A DNA stretch of 64,000 nt from DSUN01 sp035527715 (GCA_035527715.1 DATKZY010000204.1:1-64000), one strand, 5' to 3'. Counted from the first letter of the stretch, positions 25,891-35,337 are shown. Numbers and translations are program-made. Notes: generated from the sequence alone by a model not told the origin.

Positions 25891-26226
25891 CTACTTGATC
25901 CGCTTGTCCCTCTCGGCGCGCTTCTTCTGGACGGCGGTGCTCATCTCGCGGAGGTCCAGGTAGCCGCGCGGGGAGGGTTCGTCGCCCCGGAGAGCGCTGG
26001 TTTCGATGACGTAGAGGGCCTCGTTGCGGTCGTCTATCACGTAGACGATCTGCGACTTCGGCCTGTTGCCCTGGAGGTTGCTGGCCACGAGGGCGAAGTT
26101 GCCCGTGCGGCCCTCGCCGATGTCCTGGCTGTAGGACGGTTTCGGGTCGAACAGGCCTCCGACGAGGATGCCCACCGCAAGAGCCAGCATGAGCGACCCG
26201 AGCCAGAACTGCGTCTTGCCCGACAT
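25891..26226 (-). CDS. small membrane-anchored protein, paralog 2
   Basis: 111 residues, nearly identical to paralog 1 in the membrane helix and in the GEGRTGN and SQIVYV motifs, and diverging in the middle and tail. AAAGGAGGT precedes the ATG. About 100 bp separate the two copies, so each may have its own promoter. Probably a lineage-specific tandem duplication. Confidence 0.7.
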   Translation of the reverse strand: MSGKTQFWLGSLMLALAVGILVGGLFDPKPSYSQDIGEGRTGNFALVASNLQGNRPKSQIVYVIDDRNEALYVIETSALRGDEPSPRGYLDLREMSTAVQKKRAERDKRIK

Positions 26227-26393
26227 TTCCGACCTCCTTTCAGGGTGCGCCGGGCAGGGCATGCTGTGGTCCCGCCGCGGCGTGCCAGGGATGCCCCCGG
26301 GTTTCCTGCGCGCTGGCGGGGCTTCGGCCCCGCCGTCTAAGGGCAACGATACCCCGAAGGGGCACGGATGTCAACCTCGAGGTGGTCCTGCTT

Positions 26394-27500
26394 TCAGAGG
26401 TTCTCGATGATCTTCTGGACGTTTACGAAGCGCTTGACGAGTCGGCGGGCCATGATGATCTTCTTGATGTCGGCGGGCTGGATCTTGATCTTGAGGGTGT
26501 GGACGGCGGCGGCGATGGAGTAGCTGTCGCCCTTGACGAGGATGACGGGGATGTTGGTGCGGCGGAGGAGTCGGACGATGTTCTCGTGGGGCCGCACGCC
26601 GCCGGTGAGGAGGATACCGGCGACGAAGTTGGCCTTGTCGTCGCCGACGGCGTAGCTGCTCATGGCGGCCAGGATCAGGTCGTCGCGGTCGCCGGGGGTG
26701 AGGAGCAGGCTGTTGTGGTAGATGTAGTCGAGGGCGCGGTGGGCGGTCATGGCGCCGACGATGACGGTTTCGATCTCGTTGGCGAGATAGCCGTCGCCGT
26801 TGAGGAGGTCGCCGCCGACCTCGTCGAGGATCTGCCGCATCGTGGGGTTGGCCAGCACGTCCTCGTGGGGGATGACGCCGAGGAGGTCCACGCCCTTGCG
26901 GGCCAGGCCCTCCTCGACGAAGGTGGCCACGGAGTCCAGCCTCTCCGGCCTCACCTTGTTCAGCACGACGCCGAGGATCGGCACGCCGTGCTCGTGGAAG
27001 ACGCTGGCGTTGAGCATCACCTCGTCAATGGGCCCGCCGATGCCGCCCTCGGTGACGATGACGACCTTGGCGCCGAGGAGCTTGGCGACCTCGGCGTTGG
27101 ACATGTCGAAGCAGGAGCCGACGCCGGCGTGGCCGGTGCCCTCGATGACCACCACGCTCTTGCCCGCGGCCACGCGCTCGAACGCCCCCCGCACGCGGTC
27201 CACCAGCTCCTGGCGGTTAGGGTTCGCAATGTAGTCGCGGGTGAACGAGCGCCCCACGGTCACGGGACTCATGTCCGCCAGGCCCACGTCGGACTTGAAC
27301 ACGGCGCGCATCAACGCCACGTCCTCGTCCACCCGCACGCCGTCCACCTCCACGTAGCGCTGGCCGACGGGCTTGATGAAGCCGACGGGCGGCGTCAACT
27401 CCTCGAAGGCGGCCAGGAGCCCGAGCGAGATGGTCGTCTTCCCCTGGTCCTGGCGGGTCGCGGCGACGAACAGCTTCTTCGGCTTCTTGCCGATGGCCAT
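26394..27500 (-). CDS. BioD-like AAA protein with DRTGG domain
   Basis: 368 residues. The N-terminal P-loop (FVAATRQDQGKTTISLGLL) and VVVIEGTGHAGVGS / LGAKVVIVTEGGIGG motifs belong to the dethiobiotin-synthetase/cobyrinate-synthase ATPase fold. From about residue 220 a DRTGG domain follows, as in the N-terminal half of long phosphotransacetylases, but the acetyltransferase domain is absent. Stand-alone proteins of this kind are considered regulatory or of unknown function. It is the last gene of the operon from 29855 and starts 14 bp after thpR. Confidence 0.8.
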   Translation of the reverse strand: MAIGKKPKKLFVAATRQDQGKTTISLGLLAAFEELTPPVGFIKPVGQRYVEVDGVRVDEDVALMRAVFKSDVGLADMSPVTVGRSFTRDYIANPNRQELVDRVRGAFERVAAGKSVVVIEGTGHAGVGSCFDMSNAEVAKLLGAKVVIVTEGGIGGPIDEVMLNASVFHEHGVPILGVVLNKVRPERLDSVATFVEEGLARKGVDLLGVIPHEDVLANPTMRQILDEVGGDLLNGDGYLANEIETVIVGAMTAHRALDYIYHNSLLLTPGDRDDLILAAMSSYAVGDDKANFVAGILLTGGVRPHENIVRLLRRTNIPVILVKGDSYSIAAAVHTLKIKIQPADIKKIIMARRLVKRFVNVQKIIENL

Positions 27501-27514
27501 GCGGGGGTTCCTTG

Positions 27515-28066
27515 TCACAGCGGGTGCCGGCGGAGCGGCGTGTACGCCGGCCCCGCAGGGGAGAGGACGCTTTGGATGAGGAGCAGCTCGGCGATGGTGC
27601 AGGAGCCGAATGTGTCGGTGGCCTGGGCGGCGAGCCGCCGGCGAAGCTCGTCGGCCCCCTGGCGGCCGTTCACCCGCCCGAGCGTCAGGTGGGGGCGGAA
27701 CGGGCGGTCCTCGGGCGCGAAGCCGAGGCGCCGCACGCCTTCCTCGAGTCGGCGGCTGAGCAGGGCGAGGCTCCCGTCGTCCCGGAGGCCCGCCCAGACC
27801 ACGCGGGGCGCGCCACGCTCGGGAAACGTGCCCAGGCCGGCCACCGTGACCTCGACGGGGGCGATGCCTAGCGCGGCGGAGGCCATGACCTGTCCGAGGA
27901 TGCCGACCAGGGCCTCGTCCGCCTCGCCGAGGAAGCGCAGCGTGAGGTGCATCAGCTCGGGCTTCACCCACTTCACGTGGCACGGGGCGGAGCGCAAGCG
28001 GTCCTGGGCCTTGCCCAGCCGCTGGCGAACCGCCTCGTCGAGCTCCACTGCGATGAACAGCCGCAT
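27515..28066 (-). CDS. thpR: RNA 2',3'-cyclic phosphodiesterase
   Basis: 183 residues, ThpR/2'-5' RNA ligase family of the 2H phosphoesterases. The two catalytic HxTx motifs are HLTLRFLG (near residue 40) and HLTLGRV (near 125), at the expected spacing. The start MRLFIAVELD is canonical. It opens 2',3'-cyclic phosphates on RNA; the cellular role is not settled. It lies between pfkB-like and DRTGG genes with short gaps (15 and 14 bp). Confidence 0.9.
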   Translation of the reverse strand: MRLFIAVELDEAVRQRLGKAQDRLRSAPCHVKWVKPELMHLTLRFLGEADEALVGILGQVMASAALGIAPVEVTVAGLGTFPERGAPRVVWAGLRDDGSLALLSRRLEEGVRRLGFAPEDRPFRPHLTLGRVNGRQGADELRRRLAAQATDTFGSCTIAELLLIQSVLSPAGPAYTPLRRHPL

Positions 28067-28081
28067 ATGCGTCCCCCCCCG

Positions 28082-28978
28082 CTACACGCGGAGCATCGTG
28101 GCGAACTGGCGGGCGCGGGCCTCCACGGCCCCCAGCGTGATGTCGCGCAGGCGCTCCACGCCGAACGCCTCGACGTCGAACGACGCCACGAGCGTGCCGC
28201 TGAGCAGCGCGCGGCGCAGCGTGGCGAGCGACGTCTTGCCCGCCCGGGCCACGTGGCCCATGAAGGCTCCCGCGAAGCAGTCGCCCGCCCCGGTGGGGTC
28301 GTGGACCTCCTCGACCGGGAACGCGGGGAGGAGGAAGAGGTCGCTGCCGACGAGGAGCATCGAGCCGTGTGCGCCCTTCTTGACGATGACGATTCGGGGG
28401 CCGAGGCGAGCGACGGCCTTCGCCGCGGCGACGAGGTTCTTGCGGCCCGAGAGCATCTGGGCCTCCTCGTCGTTGATGATCACGCCGTCCACCCGCCGCA
28501 GCACGCTCAGCACGTCGTCGCGCGCGTTCACGATCCAGTGGTTCATCGTGTCGGCCAGCACCAGCTTCGGCTTGCGGAGCTGGTCGAGCACGCGGTGCTG
28601 GATCGCGGGCGTGCCGTTGGCCAGGAAGCAGTAGCCGCAGTCGCGATACGCCGGCGGCAGCTTCGGGTCGAACTGGCCGAAGACGTTCAGCTCGAGGTGC
28701 GTGGTCTCGCGGACGTTCATGTCGTCGAGGTAGCGCCCCGCCCAGCGGAACGTGCGGCCTGCGATGCGTTGCACGCCCGCCGGGTCCATTCCCCGGCTGC
28801 GGAAGCCCGCGAGATGCGCGTCGGGGAAGTCCTCGCCCACGACGCCGACGAGGCCGACCGGCCCGAACAGGCTGGCGGCATAGCCGAAGTACGTGGCCGA
28901 GCCGCCCAGGATCTCCTCGGCCCGGGCCTCGGGCGTCTCCACCGTGTCGAAGGCGATGGAGCCGACGCAGATCAGCAT
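28082..28978 (-). CDS. PfkB-family sugar kinase
   Basis: 298 residues of the ribokinase superfamily. The N-terminal GSIAFDTV and GGSATYFGYAASLFG bind substrate. The C-terminal DPTGAGDCFAGAFMGH contains the anion hole and the catalytic Asp. Substrate cannot be told from sequence. The start codon sits immediately after a heptamer repeat (28979-29007), which replaces an ordinary ribosome-binding site. Confidence 0.87.
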   Translation of the reverse strand: MLICVGSIAFDTVETPEARAEEILGGSATYFGYAASLFGPVGLVGVVGEDFPDAHLAGFRSRGMDPAGVQRIAGRTFRWAGRYLDDMNVRETTHLELNVFGQFDPKLPPAYRDCGYCFLANGTPAIQHRVLDQLRKPKLVLADTMNHWIVNARDDVLSVLRRVDGVIINDEEAQMLSGRKNLVAAAKAVARLGPRIVIVKKGAHGSMLLVGSDLFLLPAFPVEEVHDPTGAGDCFAGAFMGHVARAGKTSLATLRRALLSGTLVASFDVEAFGVERLRDITLGAVEARARQFATMLRV

Positions 28979-29007
28979 TTTCGATTTTCGATTTCCGATT
29001 TCCGATT
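28979..29007 (-). repeat. four tandem AATCGRA heptamers
   Basis: Read on the minus strand: AATCGGA twice, then AATCGAA twice, directly followed by AATG with the pfkB ATG. They fill the whole gap between the amrB stop and the pfkB start, including the ribosome-binding position. Short repeats of this type are frequent between genes in some planctomycete-like genomes. Confidence 0.7.
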
Positions 29008-29015
29008 GCTCCTGG

Positions 29016-29855
29016 TTAGCGAATCACGATTCCTGCGTAGCCGACCACATAGTCGGCGCGGCCTGTGATGTCGGCGCTGGTGCGCTGCGCGGCCAGGTCG
29101 GCCCGCGTGGCGCCGCGGGCCTTCGCGTAGGTGATCGCCGCCGCCACGGGCGCGTAGCCACACATCGTCACCTCCTCGGTGGCCAGGGTGCGCCACAGCC
29201 CCGGCTCGTCGAGGGCGAGGACGCGCTCGATGACCTTGGCGTCCTGCTCGCGGACGTACTCGATGAGCTTCTGGCCGCGGCGGTCGCCCGTGGGCTGCTC
29301 GTGGCTGAGGTCCGAGCTGGCCACGAGGAGCACGGGCCGGCCCACGCGGTCGGCGGCGCGGGCCAGCGCGGCCGCGAACTCGCGCACCATGGCCGGCCGC
29401 GTGCTCGACAGGCAGATCGGCGCGATCCGCACCAGCGGGTTGCGGTGCTGGAGGAAGGGCACCTGGAGCTCGCCCGAGTGCTCGTTGTTGTGGACCCGGT
29501 AGTCCACCTCGACCATCGTCGCCTCGGCGACGATGGCGGCCACGAGGTCGGTGGCGATCGGCGCGTCGCCGAGCGGCGTGTGCCACGCCCCCTCGTCGAA
29601 GAGCGCGAACTCCGGCGCGTGGGGCGTGCGGTGGTTCACCGACAGCACGATCGCCTCGTCGGGCACGGTCACGCGCGCGTAGGCCTCGCCGGCGACCGGG
29701 CCGCTGAACGCGTAGCCCGCGTGGGGCGCCACCAGGGCCAGGGCCGGCCCCGCGTCGTCGCGCACGGGCACGAACTCCTCGAGCATCTGCGCCAGCGCGG
29801 CACGGCTGGACGGGTACCAGCCCTCCTCGGCGAAAAACGCTCTGCGGACCGGCAT
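29016..29855 (-). CDS. amrB: AmmeMemoRadiSam system protein B (Memo-like)
   Basis: 279 residues of the Memo/LigB-like fold. Family marks are APHAGYAFSG, LSVNHRTPH, NNEHSGELQVPFLQ, SSDLSHEQP and MCGYAPVAAA, including the His and Cys residues that line the metal-binding site in Memo proteins. The system name comes from its frequent pairing with an AMMECR1 domain and a radical SAM enzyme; neither partner is in this window. First gene of the minus-strand operon. Biochemical role unproven. Confidence 0.85.
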   Translation of the reverse strand: MPVRRAFFAEEGWYPSSRAALAQMLEEFVPVRDDAGPALALVAPHAGYAFSGPVAGEAYARVTVPDEAIVLSVNHRTPHAPEFALFDEGAWHTPLGDAPIATDLVAAIVAEATMVEVDYRVHNNEHSGELQVPFLQHRNPLVRIAPICLSSTRPAMVREFAAALARAADRVGRPVLLVASSDLSHEQPTGDRRGQKLIEYVREQDAKVIERVLALDEPGLWRTLATEEVTMCGYAPVAAAITYAKARGATRADLAAQRTSADITGRADYVVGYAGIVIR

Positions 29856-29912
29856 AGCAAGTCCTCCACCCGAATGCCCGGGGGCAGGGACACACCATCG
29901 CCTGTTGCTGAT

Positions 29913-29940
29913 AGTATACCCCCCGTCCCGGTGCGGTCAA
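29913..29940 (-). promoter_or_regulatory. promoter of the amrB-pfkB-thpR-DRTGG operon
   Basis: TTGACC and TATACT on the minus strand with a 16-bp spacer, about 58 bp upstream of the amrB ATG. Confidence 0.6.
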
Positions 29941-30087
29941 GCGGCGCATGCTCCCGCGCCGCTCTCGTCGTCACCCCGAGCGGTGCCAAGCCGCTTCGTT
30001 TGCGCCGCACGCGGCGCAGTGGCGGCCCGCGGCCCGACGCGCTATGATGTTCCTGCGTGGCGTGTGGGCCGATGGGAGAAACCTGCC

Positions 30088-30768
30088 GTGGACGGCGACC
30101 TGCGCGAGTTCGTCATCTACCGCTGCATCGTCGGCTCGCAGGCATTCGGCCTGGCCGAGCCCGGCTCCGACACCGACCGCCGCGGCATCTATCTGCCGCC
30201 CGCCCGGCTCCACTGGTCGCTCCAGGGCGTGCCCGAGCAACTGGAGGACGAAGCCGCCTCCGTATGCTACTGGGAGCTTCAGAAGTTCCTCACGCTGGCG
30301 CTCAAGGCGAACCCGAACGTGCTGGAGTGCCTCTACACGCCGCTCGTCGAGCTGGCCACGCCGTTGGCCGAGGAGTTGCGGGGGATGCGTGCCGCCTTCC
30401 TCTCGAAGCTCGTCTACCAGACCTACAACGGCTACGTCCTCTCGCAGTTCAGGAAGATGGACCAGGACCTTCGCACCAGGGGGGCGATCCGCTGGAAGCA
30501 CGCCATGCACCTCATCCGCCTCCTGCTCTCGGGCCGGGAGCTGCTCCGGAGCGGCACGCTGCCGGTGGACGTCGGCGAGCACCGCGAGCGGCTGCTGGCC
30601 GTCCGCCGCGGCAAGGTGCCGTGGGAGGAGGTCGAGGAGTGGCACCTGGCCCTCCACAGGGAACTCGACGCCGCCTACGCCGCCACGAGCCTGCCCGACC
30701 AGCCCAACTGCGAAGCCGCGAACGAGTTCCTCATCCGGGCGCGGCGCACTATGGTCCGGGAGGAGTAG
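30088..30768 (+). CDS. predicted nucleotidyltransferase (COG3541-like), copy 1
   Basis: 226 residues of the polymerase-beta nucleotidyltransferase superfamily. The catalytic motif is GSQAFGLAEPGSDTDRRGI, with the two metal-binding Asp in SDTD. A helical domain follows, with KFLTLALKANPNVLECLY and MHLIRLLLSGRELL, typical of the COG3541 group. The GTG at 30088 follows GGGAGA and precedes the first conserved strand. Substrate unknown. The next gene encodes a diverged relative, 5 bp away. Confidence 0.78.
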   Translation: MDGDLREFVIYRCIVGSQAFGLAEPGSDTDRRGIYLPPARLHWSLQGVPEQLEDEAASVCYWELQKFLTLALKANPNVLECLYTPLVELATPLAEELRGMRAAFLSKLVYQTYNGYVLSQFRKMDQDLRTRGAIRWKHAMHLIRLLLSGRELLRSGTLPVDVGEHRERLLAVRRGKVPWEEVEEWHLALHRELDAAYAATSLPDQPNCEAANEFLIRARRTMVREE

Positions 30769-30773
30769 GCCCG

Positions 30774-31532
30774 ATGGACACCGATCCGCGTCTCCTCCAG
30801 GTAGCCGCCGAGCAGCCCTATCCGCTCCTGTTCCTCACGATCAGCGGCGCGCACCTCTACGGCTTCCCGTCGGCGGACTCCGATTGCGACCTGCGCGGCG
30901 CCCATATCCTGCCCGCCGTCGAGGTTCTCGGGCTCAAGGCCGGCAGGGAGACCATCGAGTCGTGCCAGACGCGCGACGGGCTGGAGATCGAGCTGGTCAC
31001 GCACGACGTGCTGAAGTTCTTCGGGCTCCTGCTGAAGAAGAACGGCTACGTCCTCGAGCAGCTCTTGTCGCCGCTCGTGGTCCAGACCACACCTGAGCAC
31101 GACGAATTGAAGGCGATCGCCCGCCGATGCGTCACCCGCCATCACGCGCACCATTACCTCGGCTTCGCGGCCAACCAATGGAAGCTATTCCTCAAGGAGA
31201 CGCCGCCGCGGGTCAAGCCGCTCCTCTACGTCTACCGCGTGCTGCTGACGGGGATTCACCTGATGCGGACGGGCGAGGTCGAGGCCAACCTGGTGCGGCT
31301 CAACGAGCACTTCGGCCTGGGCTTTCTCGACGACCTCATCGCCCGCAAGGTCGCCGGCCCGGAGCAAGCCACGCTCGATGGCGGCAACGTCCCGTTCCAC
31401 CAACGCGAGTACGAGCGGCTGACGCACGCACTCGAAGAGGCGTACGAAGCCACCACGCTCCCCGCCAACCCGGCCGGCCGCGGCGCACTTCACGACCTGC
31501 TGGTCCGTCTCCGCCTCCGCTCGCTCGCATGA
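30774..31532 (+). CDS. predicted nucleotidyltransferase (COG3541-like), copy 2
   Basis: 252 residues with the same fold: SGAHLYGFPSADSDCDLRGA carries the catalytic aspartates, and KFFGLLLKKNGYVLEQLLS and HHYLGFAANQWKLF match the helical part. The divergence from copy 1 is large, so this is an old duplication. GGAGGAG precedes the ATG. Adjacent and cotranscribed copies may act as a heteromer or on different substrates. Confidence 0.78.
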   Translation: MDTDPRLLQVAAEQPYPLLFLTISGAHLYGFPSADSDCDLRGAHILPAVEVLGLKAGRETIESCQTRDGLEIELVTHDVLKFFGLLLKKNGYVLEQLLSPLVVQTTPEHDELKAIARRCVTRHHAHHYLGFAANQWKLFLKETPPRVKPLLYVYRVLLTGIHLMRTGEVEANLVRLNEHFGLGFLDDLIARKVAGPEQATLDGGNVPFHQREYERLTHALEEAYEATTLPANPAGRGALHDLLVRLRLRSLA

Positions 31533-31762
31533 GGCGACCGGATCACCTTAGCCACTGCCACGCCAGGAACGCCGAACGCAGCCGTGGCGGGCATCGGGCT
31601 GGCGCCGAGGCGGACGTTCTCACATTCTACAGAATGTTGGACCATCACTGCCCTGCCACGCCCCGACGCGATGGTGCAGTGGCGAAGAACCCGCCGCGCC
31701 GGTATGATGTCGCCGTGGACACCCGTGTCCTTCTCATCCGCCGTTGAAGGAGGACCGATGGC

Positions 31763-34534
31763 ATGGGCACGCCCCCCCTCGCAACGCTCCTCGTCCTCTC
31801 CGCAGTATGCCTGGCCACCGCGGGAGAAGCCAGCTCGACCGTCACGAATGCGCCTGTGACATTCGAGACCGATTTCCTGCGCTATGCCATCGAGTCCGAC
31901 TATGGGCGGCTGGCCAACTTCGTGGACAAAGGCACAGGGAAGGACTACGCAGTCGCCACGCCCTTTGCGGTCGTGCGGCAGGGTGGCCAGACGCTTTCCT
32001 CTTCCCGCTGCACGTTCGCGGGGGGCAAGCTGCTCGTCATGTTCCCGGGCGGTCGGGCCCACGTGCGCCTTGCGGTGACCGCGAAGAAGCGTTACCTCGT
32101 GTTCGAGGTCGTCTCCGTCGGCGAGGAGAAGCCCGACACGCTCAGCCTCTGCCCCGCGATGGTGTCGCTGGCCAAGGTGCGGAGCCATCTGTCGGGCGTG
32201 GCGGCGGACGACGATTTCGCGGCGTGCGTGCGCGTGGTCGACCTCAAGAGCAATCTCCTCGTCCACGGCGGCCCGTCGCCCCGTTTCGAGGTGCGATGCG
32301 AAGCCAAGCACGGCATCGTGGGCGCCAGATTCGCCCTCGTCGGCTGCCCGACGAGCCAACTGCGCAGCGTGCTCCAGGAAGTCGTGCGCGACGAAGGCCT
32401 GCCCTCCTCTCCGCTGGGCGGCCCCTTCGCGCTCGACGCCGAGGAGAATCGCGGCTCCTACGTCTTCGCCTACGGCCTGTCGGAGCAGAACGCCGACGAG
32501 TGGGTCGCCCTGGCGAAGAAGGCCGGCTTCGCCCAGGTGCACCTCATCGGCTTCGAGAAGTCGCTCGGCCACTACGAGCCGCGCCCGAATCTCTTCCCCA
32601 ACGGCCTCGCCGGCCTGAAGACCGTCGTGGCCAAGATTCACGCCGCCGGCCTGCGGGCCGGGATGCACACGCTCACCGCCTGCATCGCGCCCCACGACCC
32701 CTTCGCCACGCCCGTGCCCGACAAGCGCCTGGCCAAGGACGCCACGTTCACCCTCGCCGAGGCCATCGGCGAAGGCGACAAGGCAGTTCAGACCACGGCG
32801 GAGCCGAAGGGCTTCGACACCATCTGGGCCTATGCCGCGCACGGCAACGTCGTGCAGCTTGACGACGAGTTGATCCAGTTCACCGGCCTCGCGCCCACGG
32901 GCTTCACCGACTGCAAGCGCGGCGCCTTCGGCACCAAGGCCGCGCCCCACGCCAAGGGCGCACCCGTCCACCACCTCTACGTCCGCTACACCTCCTTCCA
33001 GCCCGACGAGAACTCGACGCTCGTGGACGAGGTGGCCGACTGCATCGCCAGCGTCTTCAACACGTGCGGCTTCGACATGATCTACATGGACGGTGCGGAG
33101 GGCATGGTCGGCGGCTGGCACGGGGTGTCGAAGATGCGGGCCGCCATCTTCAAGCGGCTCAAGGGCCGCGTGCTCGTCGAGGCCAGCGAGTGGGGCTACC
33201 ACTCCTGGCCATTCCACTCCCGCATCGGAGCCTACGACTATCCGCACTGGGCGCTCAAGCGGTTCATTGACATCCACTGCAACCACAACGACGGGAATCG
33301 CGCGAGCAGCCTGCTGCCCACGCAGCTCGGCTGGTGGGCCATCCTCGGCCCCAGCGCCGACCACGACGCCGAGTTCCGCGACGAGATCGAGTACCTCTGC
33401 TGCAAGGCCCTCGCCACCGACGCCCCGATGTCGTTCCAGGGCGTCGGCGTCGGCAGCAAGCCGGCCAACGCCCGCCAAGACGAATACCTGCAACTCATCG
33501 GCCGCTACGAGCGCCTGCGCCTCGCCCGCACCGTGCCCGAGGCCATCCGCAAGCAGCTACGCACGCCCAAGGCCGACTTCCGCCTCGCGGACGGCGCCGA
33601 CGGCAAGCCGCAATTCGTCCCCACCGACTACCTCGCTCACAAGGTCACCGGGCTCAAGGATGGCTCGGCGGCCTGGACTGTGAGGAACCGCTTCGCCGCC
33701 CAGCCGCTGCGGCTGCGCATTCAGGCCCTCTACTCCGCCGCGCCCTACGATTCGCCCGACGCCGTGGCACTGGCCGAGCCGCAGGACCTCGCCGTCAGCG
33801 GCGCGGCCAAGGGCGTCACGCTGCTCAAAACCTCGCCGGACTTCGAAGCGTCGTCCACGCTGCCAACCCGCGTCGGCTCGTGGGCGAAGGCCACCAAGAC
33901 CTTCACGCCGCCGAAGGACCTCCGCAAGTGCGGCGCCTTGCGGGTCGCAGTCGAGGGCGATGGCAGCGGCTCTATCCTCAACTTCCAGCTCACCAACCCG
34001 CCCCAATTCTGGGGCACGTGGGACGAGCATTACGTCACCGTGGACTTCACGGGCCGCCGCGACTTCGAGTTGCACCTCCGCGAGCGCGACGCCGAACGCT
34101 TCGGCGACTACGTCTGGCCCTACGGCGGCATCTACGACGTCTATCGCTCGCCCCTCATCCGCAGCCACGTGAGCACGCTGAACGTCTACTGCAACAATCT
34201 GCCGTCCCGCGGCGCCCTCAAGTGCCGCATCGGCCCCGTCAAGGCCCTGCCCGTCGTCAAGGTCAAGCTCGCCAATCCGGCCATCACCGTGGGCGACCGC
34301 AAGCTCCTCTTCCCCGTCGCCCTCGAGAGCGGCCAGTACATCGAGATGGAATCAGCCGCCGACTGCAAGCTCTACGACGAGCGCGGCGCCCTCGTCCAGC
34401 AGGTGGCGCCGCAGGGCGACGTGCCCGCCCTTGCCCCCGGCGACAACGCCATCGCCTTCACCTGCGGCCAGCCCGAGGGCCACGCCGCGCGGGCGAACGT
34501 GACGATCATCACCCAAGGCGAGCCACTGAAGTGA
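31763..34534 (+). CDS. secreted glycoside-hydrolase-like protein
   Basis: 923 residues with an N-terminal signal peptide (TLLVLSAVCLATAGEA). The central region (about 230-560) looks like a TIM barrel of the alpha-galactosidase type: EWVALAKKAGFAQVHLIGFE, IHAAGLRAGMHTL and FDMIYMDGAEGM, where an Asp would be the nucleophile. The remainder is beta-rich, with a jelly-roll-like domain. I cannot name the GH family. AAGGAGG precedes the ATG. The next gene, 17 bp on, encodes an aminopeptidase, so both may serve polymer turnover outside the cytoplasm. Confidence 0.6.
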   Translation: MGTPPLATLLVLSAVCLATAGEASSTVTNAPVTFETDFLRYAIESDYGRLANFVDKGTGKDYAVATPFAVVRQGGQTLSSSRCTFAGGKLLVMFPGGRAHVRLAVTAKKRYLVFEVVSVGEEKPDTLSLCPAMVSLAKVRSHLSGVAADDDFAACVRVVDLKSNLLVHGGPSPRFEVRCEAKHGIVGARFALVGCPTSQLRSVLQEVVRDEGLPSSPLGGPFALDAEENRGSYVFAYGLSEQNADEWVALAKKAGFAQVHLIGFEKSLGHYEPRPNLFPNGLAGLKTVVAKIHAAGLRAGMHTLTACIAPHDPFATPVPDKRLAKDATFTLAEAIGEGDKAVQTTAEPKGFDTIWAYAAHGNVVQLDDELIQFTGLAPTGFTDCKRGAFGTKAAPHAKGAPVHHLYVRYTSFQPDENSTLVDEVADCIASVFNTCGFDMIYMDGAEGMVGGWHGVSKMRAAIFKRLKGRVLVEASEWGYHSWPFHSRIGAYDYPHWALKRFIDIHCNHNDGNRASSLLPTQLGWWAILGPSADHDAEFRDEIEYLCCKALATDAPMSFQGVGVGSKPANARQDEYLQLIGRYERLRLARTVPEAIRKQLRTPKADFRLADGADGKPQFVPTDYLAHKVTGLKDGSAAWTVRNRFAAQPLRLRIQALYSAAPYDSPDAVALAEPQDLAVSGAAKGVTLLKTSPDFEASSTLPTRVGSWAKATKTFTPPKDLRKCGALRVAVEGDGSGSILNFQLTNPPQFWGTWDEHYVTVDFTGRRDFELHLRERDAERFGDYVWPYGGIYDVYRSPLIRSHVSTLNVYCNNLPSRGALKCRIGPVKALPVVKVKLANPAITVGDRKLLFPVALESGQYIEMESAADCKLYDERGALVQQVAPQGDVPALAPGDNAIAFTCGQPEGHAARANVTIITQGEPLK

Positions 34535-34551
34535 GCGAAGGAGGAATCGCC

Positions 34552-35337
34552 GTGAAAGTCTACATCTCCACCGACCTCGAGGGCATCAGCGGCGTGACCG
34601 TGTGGGACCAGACGCGCGAGATGACCACCGCGCTCTACCAGCACGCCCGCCACCTGCTCACCCGCGACGTCAACGCCGCCGTGCAGGGCTGCCTCGACGG
34701 CGGGGCGAGCGAGGTGCGGGTCCTCGACGGCCACGGCGGCGGGTTCAACTTCGTGCCCGACGAGTTGCACCCCGGCGCCACCTACGTGACCGGCCCGAAC
34801 CGCCCGGCCATGCTGCCCGGCCTCGATGCCTCGTTCGGCGCGGCCATGCTCGTCGGCTACCACGCAATGGCCGGCACCCCGCAGGCCGTCCTCGCCCACA
34901 CCCAGTCGTCGAAGGCGGGCAGCCGCTACTGGTACAACGGCCGCGAGAGCGGCGAGATCGCCCAGACCGCCCTCGTGTGCGGCCACTACGGCGTGCCCGT
35001 CGTCATGGTCGCGGGCGACGAGGCGGCCTGTGCCGAGGCCCGCGCCTTCCTCGGCGATGGCATCGTCGCCGTCGCCGTCAAGAAGGGCATCAGCATCACC
35101 TCGTGCGAGATGATCCCGCCCCAGCGCGCCTGGGAGCTGATTCGCAAGGGCGCCGCCGAGGCCCTCGGCCGCGTCGGCCAGTGCAAGCCTTACCAGATCG
35201 ACCTGCCCATCCATGCCCGCGTCAGCTACCTCACCCGCGAGATCGCCGACGGCGCCGGCGGCAGGCTCTCGAAGCGCGTGGACGCCACGACCTTCGAGCG
35301 GGTCATCGAGAGCCCGCTCGACATCGTGAAGTTCTGA
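34552..35337 (+). CDS. dppA: M55 family D-aminopeptidase (DppA-like)
   Basis: 261 residues. The start KVYISTDLEGISGVTVWDQ is the M55 signature with metal-binding Asp and Glu. Further ligands lie in LDGHGGGFNF and LVGYHAMAG, and HTQSSKAGSRYWYNG is characteristic. Family members release D-amino acids from peptides. The GTG at 34552 follows AAGGAGG. Possible role in recycling cell-wall peptides with the upstream secreted enzyme. Confidence 0.88.
   Translation: MKVYISTDLEGISGVTVWDQTREMTTALYQHARHLLTRDVNAAVQGCLDGGASEVRVLDGHGGGFNFVPDELHPGATYVTGPNRPAMLPGLDASFGAAMLVGYHAMAGTPQAVLAHTQSSKAGSRYWYNGRESGEIAQTALVCGHYGVPVVMVAGDEAACAEARAFLGDGIVAVAVKKGISITSCEMIPPQRAWELIRKGAAEALGRVGQCKPYQIDLPIHARVSYLTREIADGAGGRLSKRVDATTFERVIESPLDIVKF

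Noticed and set aside
26330..26360. Short CCCC-TT-GGGG hairpin after the DRTGG gene as a terminator
   Set aside because: Only four or five base pairs and no T-run; too weak to list as a feature.
31490..33493. 667-codon minus-strand frame opposite the secreted glycosidase-like gene
   Set aside because: No ribosome-binding site or known motif; composition is that of an antisense shadow.
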